Shown here: one piece after another, positions 8,118-16,327 of the stretch | How positions within the stretch are numbered: the stretch's first letter is position 1 | Layout of the letters: each line of letters opens with the position of its first letter | NCBI RefSeq assembly: GCF_027270315.1 | Contig: NZ_CP114413.1 | Coordinates: forward strand, 5,332,001-5,396,000 | DNA from: Streptomyces cinnabarinus | GTDB lineage: Bacteria; Actinomycetota; Actinomycetes; Streptomycetales; Streptomycetaceae | Reading direction: 5' to 3' | DNA: 64,000 bases | The notes under the pieces: model-generated | What the model saw: the letters and a program-made list of their open reading frames with translations, nothing else | What the model was told of the DNA's origin: nothing | Database searches by the model: none | Position numbers and translations under genes: made by a program

Positions 8118-8501
8118 ATGGCATACGGACAGAAGATCCTGAAGGGCGACGCCTACAAGCGCGCCGCGATCAAGCGCCGTCACATCCGGATCCGCAAGCG
8201 GATCTCCGGTTCGGCGGAGCGTCCCCGTCTGGTCGTTACCCGCTCGAACCGCCACATCGTGGCCCAGGTGATCGACGACATCAAGGGTCACACCCTGGCG
8301 TCGGCGTCCACCCTGGACACGTCGGTCCGCGGTGGCGAGGGCGACAAGTCCGCGCAGGCCAAGCAGGTCGGTGCCCTGGTCGCCGAGCGCGCCAAGGCCG
8401 CCGGTGTCGAGGCCGTCGTATTCGACCGTGGTGGCAACCAGTACGCCGGGCGCATCGCCGCCCTGGCGGACGCCGCCCGCGAAGCCGGCTTGAAGTTCTG
8501 A
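8118..8501 (+). CDS. rplR: 50S ribosomal protein L18
   Basis: 5S rRNA-binding protein of the central protuberance, acting with L5 and L25. The 127-residue product shows the basic N-terminus (KRRHIRIRKRISGSAERPRL) and C-terminal FDRGGNQYAGRIAALADAAR. The length is normal. A 39-base gap separates it from rpsE. Confidence 0.98.
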   Translation: MAYGQKILKGDAYKRAAIKRRHIRIRKRISGSAERPRLVVTRSNRHIVAQVIDDIKGHTLASASTLDTSVRGGEGDKSAQAKQVGALVAERAKAAGVEAVVFDRGGNQYAGRIAALADAAREAGLKF

Positions 8502-8540
8502 GCCGTTCGTAGCTAGCGGAAAAAGAGAGAGGTAATTCCA

Positions 8541-9146
8541 ATGGCTGGACCCCAGCGCCGCGGTGGCGGTGCCGGTGGCGGCGAGCGGCGGGACCGGAAG
8601 GGCCGTGACGGCGGCGCAGCTGCCGCCGAGAAGACCGCTTACGTTGAGCGCGTTGTCGCGATCAACCGTGTCGCCAAGGTTGTGAAGGGTGGTCGTCGCT
8701 TCAGCTTCACCGCGCTGGTCGTGGTGGGCGACGGTGACGGCACCGTGGGTGTCGGTTACGGCAAGGCCAAGGAGGTGCCGGCCGCCATCGCCAAGGGCGT
8801 TGAGGAGGCCAAGAAGCACTTCTTCAAGGTCCCCCGTATCCAGGGCACCATCCCGCACCCGATCCAGGGTGAGAAGGCTGCCGGCGTCGTGCTGCTCAAG
8901 CCCGCGTCGCCCGGTACCGGTGTTATCGCCGGTGGTCCGGTGCGTGCCGTGCTCGAGTGCGCCGGTATCCACGACATCCTGTCGAAGTCGCTCGGCTCCG
9001 ACAACGCGATCAACATCGTGCACGCGACCGTGGAGGCCCTGAAGGGCCTGCAGCGTCCCGAGGAGGTCGCGGCCCGCCGTGGCCTGCCGCTCGAGGACGT
9101 CGCCCCCGCGGCTCTTCTCCGTGCCCGTGCCGGGGCGGGTGCGTAA
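8541..9146 (+). CDS. rpsE: 30S ribosomal protein S5
   Basis: Small-subunit protein at the decoding centre; mutations affect accuracy and spectinomycin sensitivity. The 201-residue product has a Gly/Arg-rich N-terminal extension of about 30 residues before the conserved core (VAINRVAKVVKGGRRFSFTA) and the GYGKAKEVPAAI segment. The extension makes it longer than the 167-residue E. coli protein. The start has a GAGAGGTAA ribosome-binding site. Confidence 0.98.
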   Translation: MAGPQRRGGGAGGGERRDRKGRDGGAAAAEKTAYVERVVAINRVAKVVKGGRRFSFTALVVVGDGDGTVGVGYGKAKEVPAAIAKGVEEAKKHFFKVPRIQGTIPHPIQGEKAAGVVLLKPASPGTGVIAGGPVRAVLECAGIHDILSKSLGSDNAINIVHATVEALKGLQRPEEVAARRGLPLEDVAPAALLRARAGAGA

Positions 9147-9148
9147 TC

Positions 9149-9331
9149 ATGGCGCAGCTCAAGATTACGCAGGTCAAGTCCTACATCGGCAGCAAGCAGA
9201 ACCACCGTGACACCCTGCGCTCCCTTGGTCTCAAGGGCATCAACACGCAGGTCGTCAAGGAGGACCGCCCCGAGTTCCGCGGCATGGTGCACACCGTCCG
9301 CCACCTCGTGACGGTCGAGGAGGTCGACTGA
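9149..9331 (+). CDS. rpmD: 50S ribosomal protein L30
   Basis: Small 50S protein, absent from some bacterial groups but present in actinobacteria. The ATG at 9149 gives 60 residues, MAQLKITQVKSYIGSKQNHR and onward. The frame is open further upstream in the rpsE region, but only this start gives the family length and it lies 2 bases after the rpsE stop. rplO follows after 2 bases. Confidence 0.97.
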   Translation: MAQLKITQVKSYIGSKQNHRDTLRSLGLKGINTQVVKEDRPEFRGMVHTVRHLVTVEEVD

Positions 9332-9333
9332 TC

Positions 9334-9789
9334 ATGGCGGAGCAGAACCCGCTCAAGATCCACAACCTCCGTCCCGCCCCCGGCGCCAAGACCGCGAAGA
9401 CCCGTGTCGGTCGTGGTGAGGCGTCGAAGGGTAAGACGGCCGGTCGTGGCACCAAGGGCACCAAGGCCCGTTACCAGGTTCCGGAGCGCTTCGAGGGTGG
9501 GCAGATGCCCCTCCACATGCGTCTCCCGAAGCTCAAGGGCTTCAAGAACCCGTTCAAGACCGAGTACCAGGTCGTGAACCTCGACAAGCTGGCCGCGCTC
9601 TACCCCGAGGGTGGCGAGGTCACGGTCGAGGGTCTGGTGGCCAAGGGTGCCGTTCGCAAGAACAGCCTCGTCAAGGTCCTCGGCCAGGGCGAGATCTCCG
9701 TGGCGCTGCAGGTGACGGTTGACGCCGTCTCCGGCTCCGCCAAGGAGAAGATCACCGCCGCCGGCGGTACCGTCACCGAGCTCGTCTGA
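9334..9789 (+). CDS. rplO: 50S ribosomal protein L15
   Basis: Late-assembly 50S protein. The 151-residue product has the Gly/Lys-rich N-terminal region (VGRGEASKGKTAGRGTKGTK) and a C-terminal beta domain. The length is standard. It ends the ribosomal-protein part of the spc cluster: a perfect 15-bp terminator hairpin follows 35 bases after the stop, before secY. Confidence 0.98.
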   Translation: MAEQNPLKIHNLRPAPGAKTAKTRVGRGEASKGKTAGRGTKGTKARYQVPERFEGGQMPLHMRLPKLKGFKNPFKTEYQVVNLDKLAALYPEGGEVTVEGLVAKGAVRKNSLVKVLGQGEISVALQVTVDAVSGSAKEKITAAGGTVTELV

Positions 9790-9824
9790 ACACAGCAGGC
9801 GTCTCGATGACTTGAGCGATCCCC

Positions 9825-9858
9825 ACCGGGGATACCCCACAAATGGGGTATCCCCGGT
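9825..9858 (+). terminator. Terminator between rplO and secY
   Basis: Perfect inverted repeat with a 15-bp stem (ACCGGGGATACCCCA / TGGGGTATCCCCGGT) and the 4-base loop CAAA. It is the strongest hairpin in the ribosomal block. No T-run follows. It probably ends most of the spc transcript, leaving secY-adk to its own promoter. Confidence 0.8.
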
Positions 9859-9864
9859 TGGTCG

Positions 9865-9894
9865 TTCCTAGGGTGGCAGTCTCGCGGGTAAGGT
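9865..9894 (+). promoter_or_regulatory. Candidate secY promoter
   Basis: TAAGGT (9889-9894) fits the TAnnnT -10 consensus; a weak TTCCTA (9865-9870) lies 18 bases upstream. It falls just after the rplO terminator. Downstream, within the leader, an 8-bp stem CGAGTGCC (9917-9924) / GGCACTCG (9933-9940) is present. The call rests on position and the -10 only. Confidence 0.4.
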
Positions 9895-10023
9895 GGCCTG
9901 CACTGCCAACTTTTAACGAGTGCCTCACAAGCGGCACTCGGAGCGGCAGTTGACCGTTACCTAATCGTCGAACCTCAAGACCGTCACCCTTGACGCAGTA
10001 GCGCGGGGGTCGCAGGAGGCACC

Positions 10024-11337
10024 GTGCTCACCGCGTTCGCCCGGGCGTTCAAGACGCCCGACCTGCGCAAGAAGCTGCTCTTCACGCTCGGGATCATCGT
10101 GGTCTACCGGGTGGGTACCCACGTCCCGATCCCCGGCGTCGACTACACGTCCGTCCAGCAGTGCGTGGACGAGGCGGCCGGCAACCAGGGCCTCTTCGGT
10201 CTGGTCAATATGTTCAGTGGTGGCGCGCTGCTCCAGATCACGGTCTTCGCGCTGGGCATCATGCCGTACATCACGGCGAGCATCATTCTCCAGCTGCTGA
10301 CCGTGGTGATCCCGCGTCTGGAAGCCCTCAAGAAGGAGGGACAGTCCGGCACCGCGAAGATCACGCAGTACACCCGATACCTGACGGTGGCGCTCGCCAT
10401 CCTGCAGGGCACCGGCCTCGTCGCCACCGCCCGCAGCGGCGCCCTCTTCTCCGGCTGCACGGTCGCCGGGCAGATCGTCCCGGACCGCTCGATCTTCGTG
10501 ACCATCACCATGGTCATCACCATGACCGCCGGTACGGCCGTCGTCATGTGGCTCGGTGAGCTCATCACCGACCGCGGTGTCGGCAACGGCATGTCGATCC
10601 TGATGTTCATCTCGATCGCCGCCACGTTCCCGTCCGCGCTGTGGGCGATCAAGACGTCGGGCACCCTGGCCGACGGCTGGATCGAGTTCGGCACCGTCAT
10701 GCTCGTCGGGTTCGTCATGGTCGGCCTGGTCGTCTTCGTCGAGCAGGCCCAGCGCCGTATCCCGGTCCAGTACGCGAAGCGCATGATCGGCCGTCGTTCC
10801 TACGGCGGGACGTCCACGTACATCCCGCTGAAGGTGAACCAGGCGGGTGTGATTCCCGTCATCTTCGCCTCGTCGCTGCTCTACATTCCGGCCCTGATCG
10901 CGCAGTTCTCGGACGGCACTTCGAGCTGGAAAACCTGGATCGAAGCGAACCTCGTCACAGGCGAGCATCCGATTTACATCACGATGTACTTCTTGCTCAT
11001 CGTTTTCTTCGCGTTCTTCTACGTGGCGATCTCCTTCAACCCTGAGGAAGTCGCCGACAACATGAAGAAGTATGGTGGCTTCATCCCGGGCATCCGGGCT
11101 GGCCGACCGACCGCTGAGTACCTGAGCTACGTACTCAACCGGATCACCTGGCCGGGTTCGCTGTATCTGGGTCTGATCGCTCTCGTCCCGACCGTCGCGT
11201 TGGCCGGTTTCGGCGCCAACCAGAACTTCCCGTTCGGTGGTACCAGCATCCTGATCATCGTGGGTGTCGGACTTGAGACCGTGAAGCAGATCGAGAGCCA
11301 GCTCCAGCAGCGCAATTACGAAGGGTTCCTCCGCTGA
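10024..11337 (+). CDS. secY: Protein translocase channel subunit SecY
   Basis: Forms the SecYEG membrane channel through which unfolded proteins cross or enter the cytoplasmic membrane. The 437-residue product starts at GTG with GCAGGAGGC as ribosome-binding site. It shows about ten hydrophobic segments and the conserved cytoplasmic loop KRMIGRRSYGG. The length matches the family. Its TGA overlaps the ATG of adk by one base, so the two are co-translated. It is separated from rplO by 234 bases carrying a terminator. Confidence 0.98.
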   Translation: MLTAFARAFKTPDLRKKLLFTLGIIVVYRVGTHVPIPGVDYTSVQQCVDEAAGNQGLFGLVNMFSGGALLQITVFALGIMPYITASIILQLLTVVIPRLEALKKEGQSGTAKITQYTRYLTVALAILQGTGLVATARSGALFSGCTVAGQIVPDRSIFVTITMVITMTAGTAVVMWLGELITDRGVGNGMSILMFISIAATFPSALWAIKTSGTLADGWIEFGTVMLVGFVMVGLVVFVEQAQRRIPVQYAKRMIGRRSYGGTSTYIPLKVNQAGVIPVIFASSLLYIPALIAQFSDGTSSWKTWIEANLVTGEHPIYITMYFLLIVFFAFFYVAISFNPEEVADNMKKYGGFIPGIRAGRPTAEYLSYVLNRITWPGSLYLGLIALVPTVALAGFGANQNFPFGGTSILIIVGVGLETVKQIESQLQQRNYEGFLR

Positions 11338-11999
11338 TGCGAATCGTCCTCGTCGGGCCGCCGGGCGCCGGTAAGGGAACGCAAGCCACGCGCCTTGCCG
11401 AGAAGCTGAACATCCCGCACATCTCCACGGGCGACCTGTTCCGCGCCAACATCAGCCGGCAGACGGAGCTCGGAAAGCTCGCCAAGTCCTACATGGACGC
11501 GGGCAACCTGGTTCCGGACGAGGTCACCATCGCGATGGCCAAGGACCGCATGGAGCAGCCCGACGCCGAGGGCGGCTTCCTGCTGGACGGCTTCCCGCGC
11601 AATGTGTCCCAGGCCGAGGCGCTGGACGAGCTGCTGAACACCGAGGGCATGCAGCTGGACGCGGTGCTGGACTTGGAGGCCCCCGAGGAGGAGGTCGTCA
11701 AGCGGATCGCCGGCCGGCGCACCTGCCGCAACAACTCCGCGCACGTCTTCCACGTCACCTACAGCCCGCCGAAGAAGGAGGGCGTCTGCGACGTCTGCGG
11801 CGGCGAGCTGTACCTGCGGGGCGACGACTCCGAGGAGACCGTCCGGACGCGGCTGGAGGTCTACCACACGCAGACCGAGCCGATCATCGACTACTACAAG
11901 ACGCAGGGCCTGGTCGTGACGATCGAGGCCATGGGTCCGGTGGACGAGGTCACGGCCCGTGCGCTGGCGGCGCTGAAGCGCGAGGGCGACGAGAAGTAG
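11337..11999 (+). CDS. adk: Adenylate kinase
   Basis: Catalyses ATP + AMP = 2 ADP in the cytoplasm. The 220-residue product has the P-loop GPPGAGKG (residues 7-14), the DGFPRN motif (84-89) and a long LID domain. Cysteines at 130, 151 and 154 resemble the zinc-binding LID, but the usual fourth cysteine (xxC at 133) is replaced, so zinc binding may be altered. The start overlaps secY by one base. A hairpin (12018-12048) follows the stop. Confidence 0.97.
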   Translation: MRIVLVGPPGAGKGTQATRLAEKLNIPHISTGDLFRANISRQTELGKLAKSYMDAGNLVPDEVTIAMAKDRMEQPDAEGGFLLDGFPRNVSQAEALDELLNTEGMQLDAVLDLEAPEEEVVKRIAGRRTCRNNSAHVFHVTYSPPKKEGVCDVCGGELYLRGDDSEETVRTRLEVYHTQTEPIIDYYKTQGLVVTIEAMGPVDEVTARALAALKREGDEK

Positions 12000-12017
12000 G
12001 TCTTCGTACGTCGCGGT

Positions 12018-12048
12018 AGCCGCGGTTCCCTCGCGAGGGGCCGCGGCT
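12018..12048 (+). terminator. Hairpin after adk
   Basis: AGCCGCGG (12018-12025) pairs with CCGCGGCT (12041-12048), and inside it CCCTCG pairs with CGAGGG, leaving a small asymmetric internal loop. It lies 18 bases after the adk stop and 74 bases before map. Likely a terminator or partial terminator. Confidence 0.6.
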
Positions 12049-12121
12049 GCTGTGTGCCGTGGCCGCGCACGTATGGTTGTGAGGTAGCCCCTACCCCGGT
12101 TTGAGAAAGGCCCCCGCCGAC

Positions 12122-12958
12122 ATGGTGCAGATCAAGAGCCCCGAGCAGATCGCCAAGATGCGTGAGGCGGGGTTGGTCGTCGCCGCCATTCACGCGGCCA
12201 CTCGGGAGGCCGCCGTACCGGGTGCCACCACCAAGGACCTGGACGAGGTGGCCCGCAAGGTGCTCGCCGAGCACGGTGCCAAGTCGAACTTCCTGGGCTA
12301 CGGCGGCTTCCCGGCCACCATCTGCACGTCCGCGAACGAGGTCGTCGTCCACGGCATCCCCTCCGACGAGGTCGTCCTCAAGGACGGCGACATCATCTCC
12401 ATCGACTGCGGCGCGATCGTCGACGGCTGGCACGGTGACGCCGCCTACACGGCCTTCGTGGGGTCCGGTCACGCTCCGGAGCTGATCGAGCTCTCCCGGG
12501 TGACCGAGGAGTCGATGTGGGCCGGGATCGCGGCCATGAAGCCCGGCAACCGGCTCGTCGACGTCTCGCGCGCGATCGAGACGTACATCCGGCGCCAGCC
12601 CAAGGCCGGCGGCGGCCGGTACGGGATCATCGAGGACTACGGCGGCCACGGCATCGGCACCGAGATGCACATGGACCCGCACCTGCTGAACTACGTCGAG
12701 CGCCGACGCGGCAAGGGGCCGAAGCTGGTGCCCGGGTTCTGCCTGGCCATCGAGCCCATGGTGTCCCTCGGTACGCCGAAGACCGAGGTGCTCCAGGACG
12801 ACTGGACGGTCATCACCACCGACGGCACCTGGTCCTCCCACTGGGAGCACTCCGTCGCCCTGACCGAGCAGGGTCCGCTGGTGCTGACGGCCCCCGACGG
12901 GGGCAAGGCGAAGCTGGCCGAACTCGGGATCACGGCGGCGCCGGATCCGCTGGGCTGA
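12122..12958 (+). CDS. map: Type I methionine aminopeptidase
   Basis: Removes the N-terminal methionine from nascent proteins, using a dinuclear metal site. I chose the ATG at 12122 (MVQIKSPEQIAKMREAGLVV, 278 residues) with GAGAAAGG upstream; the frame extends 7 codons further. Metal-ligand motifs are visible: SIDCGAIVDGWHGDAAYT (two Asp), GGHGIGTEMH (His) and IEPMVS (Glu). It follows adk after a terminator-like hairpin, the usual secY-adk-map order. Confidence 0.97.
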   Translation: MVQIKSPEQIAKMREAGLVVAAIHAATREAAVPGATTKDLDEVARKVLAEHGAKSNFLGYGGFPATICTSANEVVVHGIPSDEVVLKDGDIISIDCGAIVDGWHGDAAYTAFVGSGHAPELIELSRVTEESMWAGIAAMKPGNRLVDVSRAIETYIRRQPKAGGGRYGIIEDYGGHGIGTEMHMDPHLLNYVERRRGKGPKLVPGFCLAIEPMVSLGTPKTEVLQDDWTVITTDGTWSSHWEHSVALTEQGPLVLTAPDGGKAKLAELGITAAPDPLG

Positions 12959-13004
12959 GTTCCCGCGCGCTTAATGATCTGTCCCCTTGGGCAGACTGCC
13001 TCGA

Positions 13005-13034
13005 TTCGTCTTTCCGGGTGCGCTGACGTAGACT
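13005..13034 (+). promoter_or_regulatory. Candidate promoter for infA and the alpha cluster
   Basis: TAGACT (13029-13034) is a good TAnnnT -10; TTCGTC (13005-13010) lies 18 bases upstream as a weak -35. It sits in the 157-base gap after map and about 80 bases before infA. Predicted by sequence match only. Confidence 0.4.
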
Positions 13035-13115
13035 GACTCGTCGGCTCTTGTGTACCCGCATGTCTGCATGCGCTCACACTGAGTCGATCAAGGTAGTCGA
13101 TTCGAAGGGCGAAGC

Positions 13116-13337
13116 GTGGCCAAGAAGCAAGGTGCCATCGAGATCGAGGGCACTGTCGTCGAGTCTCTGCCGAACGCCATGTTCAAGGTCGAGCTCCAGA
13201 ACGGCCACCAGGTCCTGGCACACATCAGCGGCAAGATGCGTATGCACTACATCCGCATCCTCCCTGACGACCGGGTCGTGGTGGAGCTGTCTCCGTACGA
13301 CCTGACGCGTGGCCGGATCGTCTACCGGTACAAGTAG
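13116..13337 (+). CDS. infA: Translation initiation factor IF-1
   Basis: Binds the 30S A site during initiation. The 73-residue product has GTG start and reads MAKKQGAIEIEGTVVESLPN, an S1-like OB-fold ending YDLTRGRIVYRYK. Full family length. It heads the infA-rpmJ-rpsM-rpsK-rpoA-rplQ group, typical of actinobacteria. rpmJ starts 29 bases downstream. Confidence 0.98.
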   Translation: MAKKQGAIEIEGTVVESLPNAMFKVELQNGHQVLAHISGKMRMHYIRILPDDRVVVELSPYDLTRGRIVYRYK

Positions 13338-13366
13338 ATCCCTCTGACTCGGAGAACCTCAATCTC

Positions 13367-13480
13367 ATGAAGGTCAAGCCGAGCGTCAAGAAGATCTGCG
13401 ACAAGTGCAGGGTGATCCGCCGTCACGGTCGGGTCATGGTCATCTGCGAGAACCCGCGCCACAAGCAGCGCCAGGGCTGA
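13367..13480 (+). CDS. rpmJ: 50S ribosomal protein L36, zinc-ribbon form
   Basis: The smallest 50S protein, 37 residues (MKVKPSVKKICDKCRVIRRH...). Cys11, Cys14, Cys27 and His32 make a complete CCCH zinc ribbon, so this is the zinc-containing version; the zinc-free paralogue is expected elsewhere in the genome. It lies between infA and the long structured leader of rpsM. The ATG has GGAGAAC upstream. Confidence 0.96.
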   Translation: MKVKPSVKKICDKCRVIRRHGRVMVICENPRHKQRQG

Positions 13481-13675
13481 CGCACGATCGACCGATCCCT
13501 CTGCATCGATATCGCAGAGATTCGCGCGACGCGAGCTGAATTTGTTCATAGGCAGGACCCAAGCCGCTACGGCTTGACACCCCCGGTTCGGAGGCCGGGG
13601 ACCCGATTCGTACCTGGTACGGCGGTCGGGAAGCGGTTCTGCGGAAGACCTCCGAAGATCACCAGGAGCCATTGA
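13481..13675 (+). promoter_or_regulatory. Structured 195-nt leader upstream of rpsM
   Basis: No gene. Several short hairpins follow one another: CTCTGC / GCAGAG (13499-13519), TCGCG / CGCGA (13522-13534), AAGCCG / CGGCTT with a 3-base loop (13561-13575), CCCCGG / CCGGGG (13581-13600) and GTACC / GGTAC (13610-13620). A good ribosome-binding site (CAGGAG) follows. The density of structure suggests attenuation or a ribosomal-protein binding leader for the rpsM group. Confidence 0.45.
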
Positions 13676-14056
13676 ATGGCACGCGTTTCCGGTGTTGACA
13701 TCCCGCGCGACAAGCGCGTGGAGGTCGCCCTCACCTACGTGTTCGGCATCGGCCGGACCCTCTCCCAGGCGACGCTGGCTGCGACCGGCGTCGACCCGAA
13801 CACCCGCGTTCGCGACCTCTCCGAGGAGCAGCTCGTCGCGATTCGTGAGTACGTCGACAACAACATCAAGACCGAGGGTGACCTCCGTCGCGAGATCCAG
13901 GCCGACATCCGCCGCAAGGTCGAGATCGGCTGCTACCAGGGTCTCCGCCACCGCCGTGGCCTGCCCGTCCGCGGTCAGCGCACCAGCACCAACGCCCGCA
14001 CCCGCAAGGGCCCGCGTCGCGCCATCGCCGGCAAGAAGAAGCCGGGCAAGAAGTAG
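13676..14056 (+). CDS. rpsM: 30S ribosomal protein S13
   Basis: Small-subunit head protein contacting the P-site tRNA and forming bridges to L5. The 126-residue product begins MARVSGVDIPRDKRVEVALT and ends in a basic tail (GPRRAIAGKKKPGKK) after the signature GLRHRRGLPVRGQRT. The length is standard. It follows a 195-base leader rich in hairpins and is 66 bases upstream of rpsK. Confidence 0.98.
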   Translation: MARVSGVDIPRDKRVEVALTYVFGIGRTLSQATLAATGVDPNTRVRDLSEEQLVAIREYVDNNIKTEGDLRREIQADIRRKVEIGCYQGLRHRRGLPVRGQRTSTNARTRKGPRRAIAGKKKPGKK

Positions 14057-14122
14057 TCCTCAGCGGACTTCGCCGTCCAGCGGTCTTCGCTGTAGGACCG
14101 ACCACCTCCCGTAGGAGTACAG

Positions 14123-14527
14123 ATGCCCCCCAAGGGTCGTCAGGGCGCTGCCAAGAAGGTGCGCCGCAAGGAAAAGAAGAACGTCGCTCACGGCCACGCG
14201 CACATCAAGAGCACGTTCAACAACACGATCGTCTCCATCACGGACCCGTCCGGCAACGTGATCTCCTGGGCCTCCGCCGGCCACGTCGGTTTCAAGGGCT
14301 CCCGGAAGTCCACGCCGTTCGCCGCGCAGATGGCCGCCGAGTCGGCTGCCCGCCGCGCCCAGGAGCACGGCATGCGCAAGGTCGACGTGTTCGTCAAGGG
14401 TCCCGGCTCCGGCCGTGAGACCGCGATCCGCTCCCTCCAGGCCACCGGCCTTGAGGTCGGCTCGATCCAGGACGTCACGCCCACCCCGCACAACGGCTGC
14501 CGTCCGCCCAAGCGCCGCCGCGTCTGA
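14123..14527 (+). CDS. rpsK: 30S ribosomal protein S11
   Basis: Small-subunit platform protein near the mRNA exit. The 134-residue product contains the typical HIKSTFNNTIVSITDPSGNV and ends DVTPTPHNGCRPPKRRRV. A GTAGGAGT ribosome-binding site precedes the ATG. In many bacteria rpsD follows, but here, as is usual in streptomycetes, rpoA comes next, after a hairpin. Confidence 0.98.
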   Translation: MPPKGRQGAAKKVRRKEKKNVAHGHAHIKSTFNNTIVSITDPSGNVISWASAGHVGFKGSRKSTPFAAQMAAESAARRAQEHGMRKVDVFVKGPGSGRETAIRSLQATGLEVGSIQDVTPTPHNGCRPPKRRRV

Positions 14528-14549
14528 GGCTCGGTTGTCTTGAGGTTTC

Positions 14550-14581
14550 GGGCGGTACGGCTCTTCGGAGCGGTGCCGCCC
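14550..14581 (+). terminator. UUCG-capped hairpin between rpsK and rpoA
   Basis: A 14-bp stem with one mismatch (left arm 14550-14563, right arm 14568-14581) closed by a TTCG tetraloop. It lies 22 bases after the rpsK stop. Placed between two co-expressed genes, it probably attenuates or stabilises mRNA ends rather than fully terminating. Confidence 0.6.
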
Positions 14582-14643
14582 GTACCCTTGCAGTAACAGC
14601 AGGACGTCAAATAGCGGGCGTCCATGACTGAAGGAATCACAAC

Positions 14644-15666
14644 ATGCTGATCGCTCAGCGTCCCTCGTTGACCGAAGAGGTCGTCGACGAGTTCCGCTCC
14701 CGGTTCGTGATCGAGCCGCTGGAGCCGGGCTTCGGCTACACCCTCGGCAACTCCCTCCGCCGTACCCTCCTGTCGTCGATCCCCGGCGCTGCTGTCACCA
14801 GCATCCGCATCGACGGTGTCCTGCACGAGTTCACCACCGTGCCGGGCGTCAAGGAGGACGTCACCGACCTGATCCTCAACATCAAGCAGCTGGTCGTCTC
14901 CTCGGAGCACGACGAGCCGGTCGTGATGTACCTGCGCAAGCAGGGTCCGGGTCTGGTCACCGCCGCCGACATCGCGCCCCCGGCCGGTGTCGAGGTGCAC
15001 AACCCCGACCTCGTCCTCGCCACGCTCAACGGCAAGGGCAAGCTGGAGATGGAGCTGACCGTCGAGCGCGGTCGCGGTTACGTCTCCGCCGTGCAGAACA
15101 AGCAGGTGGGCCAGGAGATCGGCCGGATCCCGGTGGACTCCATCTACTCGCCGGTTCTCAAGGTCACCTACAAGGTCGAGGCGACCCGTGTCGAGCAGCG
15201 CACCGACTTCGACAAGCTGATCGTCGACGTCGAGACCAAGCAGGCGATGCGTCCGCGTGACGCCATGGCCTCCGCCGGTAAGACGCTGGTCGAGCTGTTC
15301 GGTCTCGCCCGTGAGCTGAACATCGACGCCGAGGGCATCGACATGGGCCCGTCCCCCACGGACGCCGCCCTCGCCGCTGACCTGGCGCTGCCGATCGAGG
15401 AGCTGGAGCTCACCGTTCGGTCGTACAACTGCCTCAAGCGTGAGGGCATCCACTCCGTGGGTGAGCTCGTCGCGCGTTCCGAGGCCGACCTCCTCGACAT
15501 CCGCAACTTCGGTGCGAAGTCCATCGACGAGGTCAAGGCGAAGCTGGCCGGCATGGGCCTGGCCCTGAAGGACAGCCCGCCCGGATTCGACCCCACGGCC
15601 GCCGCCGACGCCTTCGGCGCCGACGACGACGCGGACGCGGGTTTCGTGGAGACCGAGCAGTACTGA
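14644..15666 (+). CDS. rpoA: RNA polymerase alpha subunit
   Basis: Dimerises to nucleate RNA polymerase assembly; the C-terminal domain contacts UP elements and activators. The 340-residue product has the N-terminal domain with LGNSLRRTLLSSIPGAA (about residues 35-51) and the alphaCTD with its helix-hairpin-helix (SEADLLDIRNFGAKSIDEVK, about 279-298), followed by an acidic tail. The length is normal for streptomycetes. rplQ follows after 85 bases. Confidence 0.98.
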   Translation: MLIAQRPSLTEEVVDEFRSRFVIEPLEPGFGYTLGNSLRRTLLSSIPGAAVTSIRIDGVLHEFTTVPGVKEDVTDLILNIKQLVVSSEHDEPVVMYLRKQGPGLVTAADIAPPAGVEVHNPDLVLATLNGKGKLEMELTVERGRGYVSAVQNKQVGQEIGRIPVDSIYSPVLKVTYKVEATRVEQRTDFDKLIVDVETKQAMRPRDAMASAGKTLVELFGLARELNIDAEGIDMGPSPTDAALAADLALPIEELELTVRSYNCLKREGIHSVGELVARSEADLLDIRNFGAKSIDEVKAKLAGMGLALKDSPPGFDPTAAADAFGADDDADAGFVETEQY

Positions 15667-15751
15667 TCGGTCGATGCCGGTGAGCATCCGCTCATCGGGT
15701 TCCTGACCCCGGTACCTGATACGGCCGGGGCAGACACACAGGAGAAGAACA

Positions 15752-16255
15752 ATGCCGAAGCCCACCAAGGGTGCCCGTCTGGGCGGCAGCGCCGCGCACG
15801 AGAAGCTGCTCCTCGCGAACCTCGCGAAGGCGCTCTTCGAGCACGGCCGCATCACCACCACCGAGGCGAAGGCCCGCCGCCTGCGCCCGTACGCCGAGCG
15901 TCTGGTCACCAAGGCGAAGAAGGGCGACCTTCACAACCGCCGTCAGGTGCTCCAGGTGATCACGGACAAGAGCGTCGTCCACACGCTCTTCACCGAGATC
16001 GGCCCGCGCTACGAGAACCGTCCGGGTGGTTACACCCGTATCACCAAGATCGGTAACCGTCGTGGCGACAACGCGCCCATGGCTGTCATCGAGCTTGTCG
16101 AGGCGCTGACGGTGGCTCAGGAGGCGACCGGCGAGGCCGAGGCCGCCACCAAGCGTGCCGCGAAGGACGCCGAGGTTGCCGCTGAGGCCAAGGTCGACAC
16201 GACCAAGGCCGACGAGGCTGCTGAGGCTCCCGCCGAGGAGTCGAAGGACGCCTAA
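15752..16255 (+). CDS. rplQ: 50S ribosomal protein L17
   Basis: 50S protein near the tunnel exit. The 167-residue product begins MPKPTKGARLGGSAAHEKLL. The conserved core of about 120 residues is followed by an Ala/Glu-rich acidic tail (about residues 122-167) absent from the 127-residue E. coli protein but usual in actinobacteria. It is followed by a strong terminator (16267-16298). Confidence 0.98.
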   Translation: MPKPTKGARLGGSAAHEKLLLANLAKALFEHGRITTTEAKARRLRPYAERLVTKAKKGDLHNRRQVLQVITDKSVVHTLFTEIGPRYENRPGGYTRITKIGNRRGDNAPMAVIELVEALTVAQEATGEAEAATKRAAKDAEVAAEAKVDTTKADEAAEAPAEESKDA

Positions 16256-16266
16256 GCGTTCTGTTG

Positions 16267-16298
16267 GCGGGTCCGTTCCTTTCGAGGGGCGGGCCCGC
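16267..16298 (+). terminator. Terminator after rplQ
   Basis: Nine-bp stem GCGGGTCCG (16267-16275) / CGGGCCCGC (16290-16298) with one G-T pair and an inner CCT / AGG extension, followed by TTTCGTGTT. It begins 12 bases after the rplQ stop and probably ends the alpha-cluster transcript, with some read-through into truA. Confidence 0.7.
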
Positions 16299-16327
16299 TT
16301 TCGTGTTCCTGAGAGGATCTCTGTGTT

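Noticed and set aside
13574..13602. TTGACA at 13574 as a promoter -35 for rpsM
   Set aside because: No acceptable -10 at 16-19 bases; the sequence lies inside hairpins.
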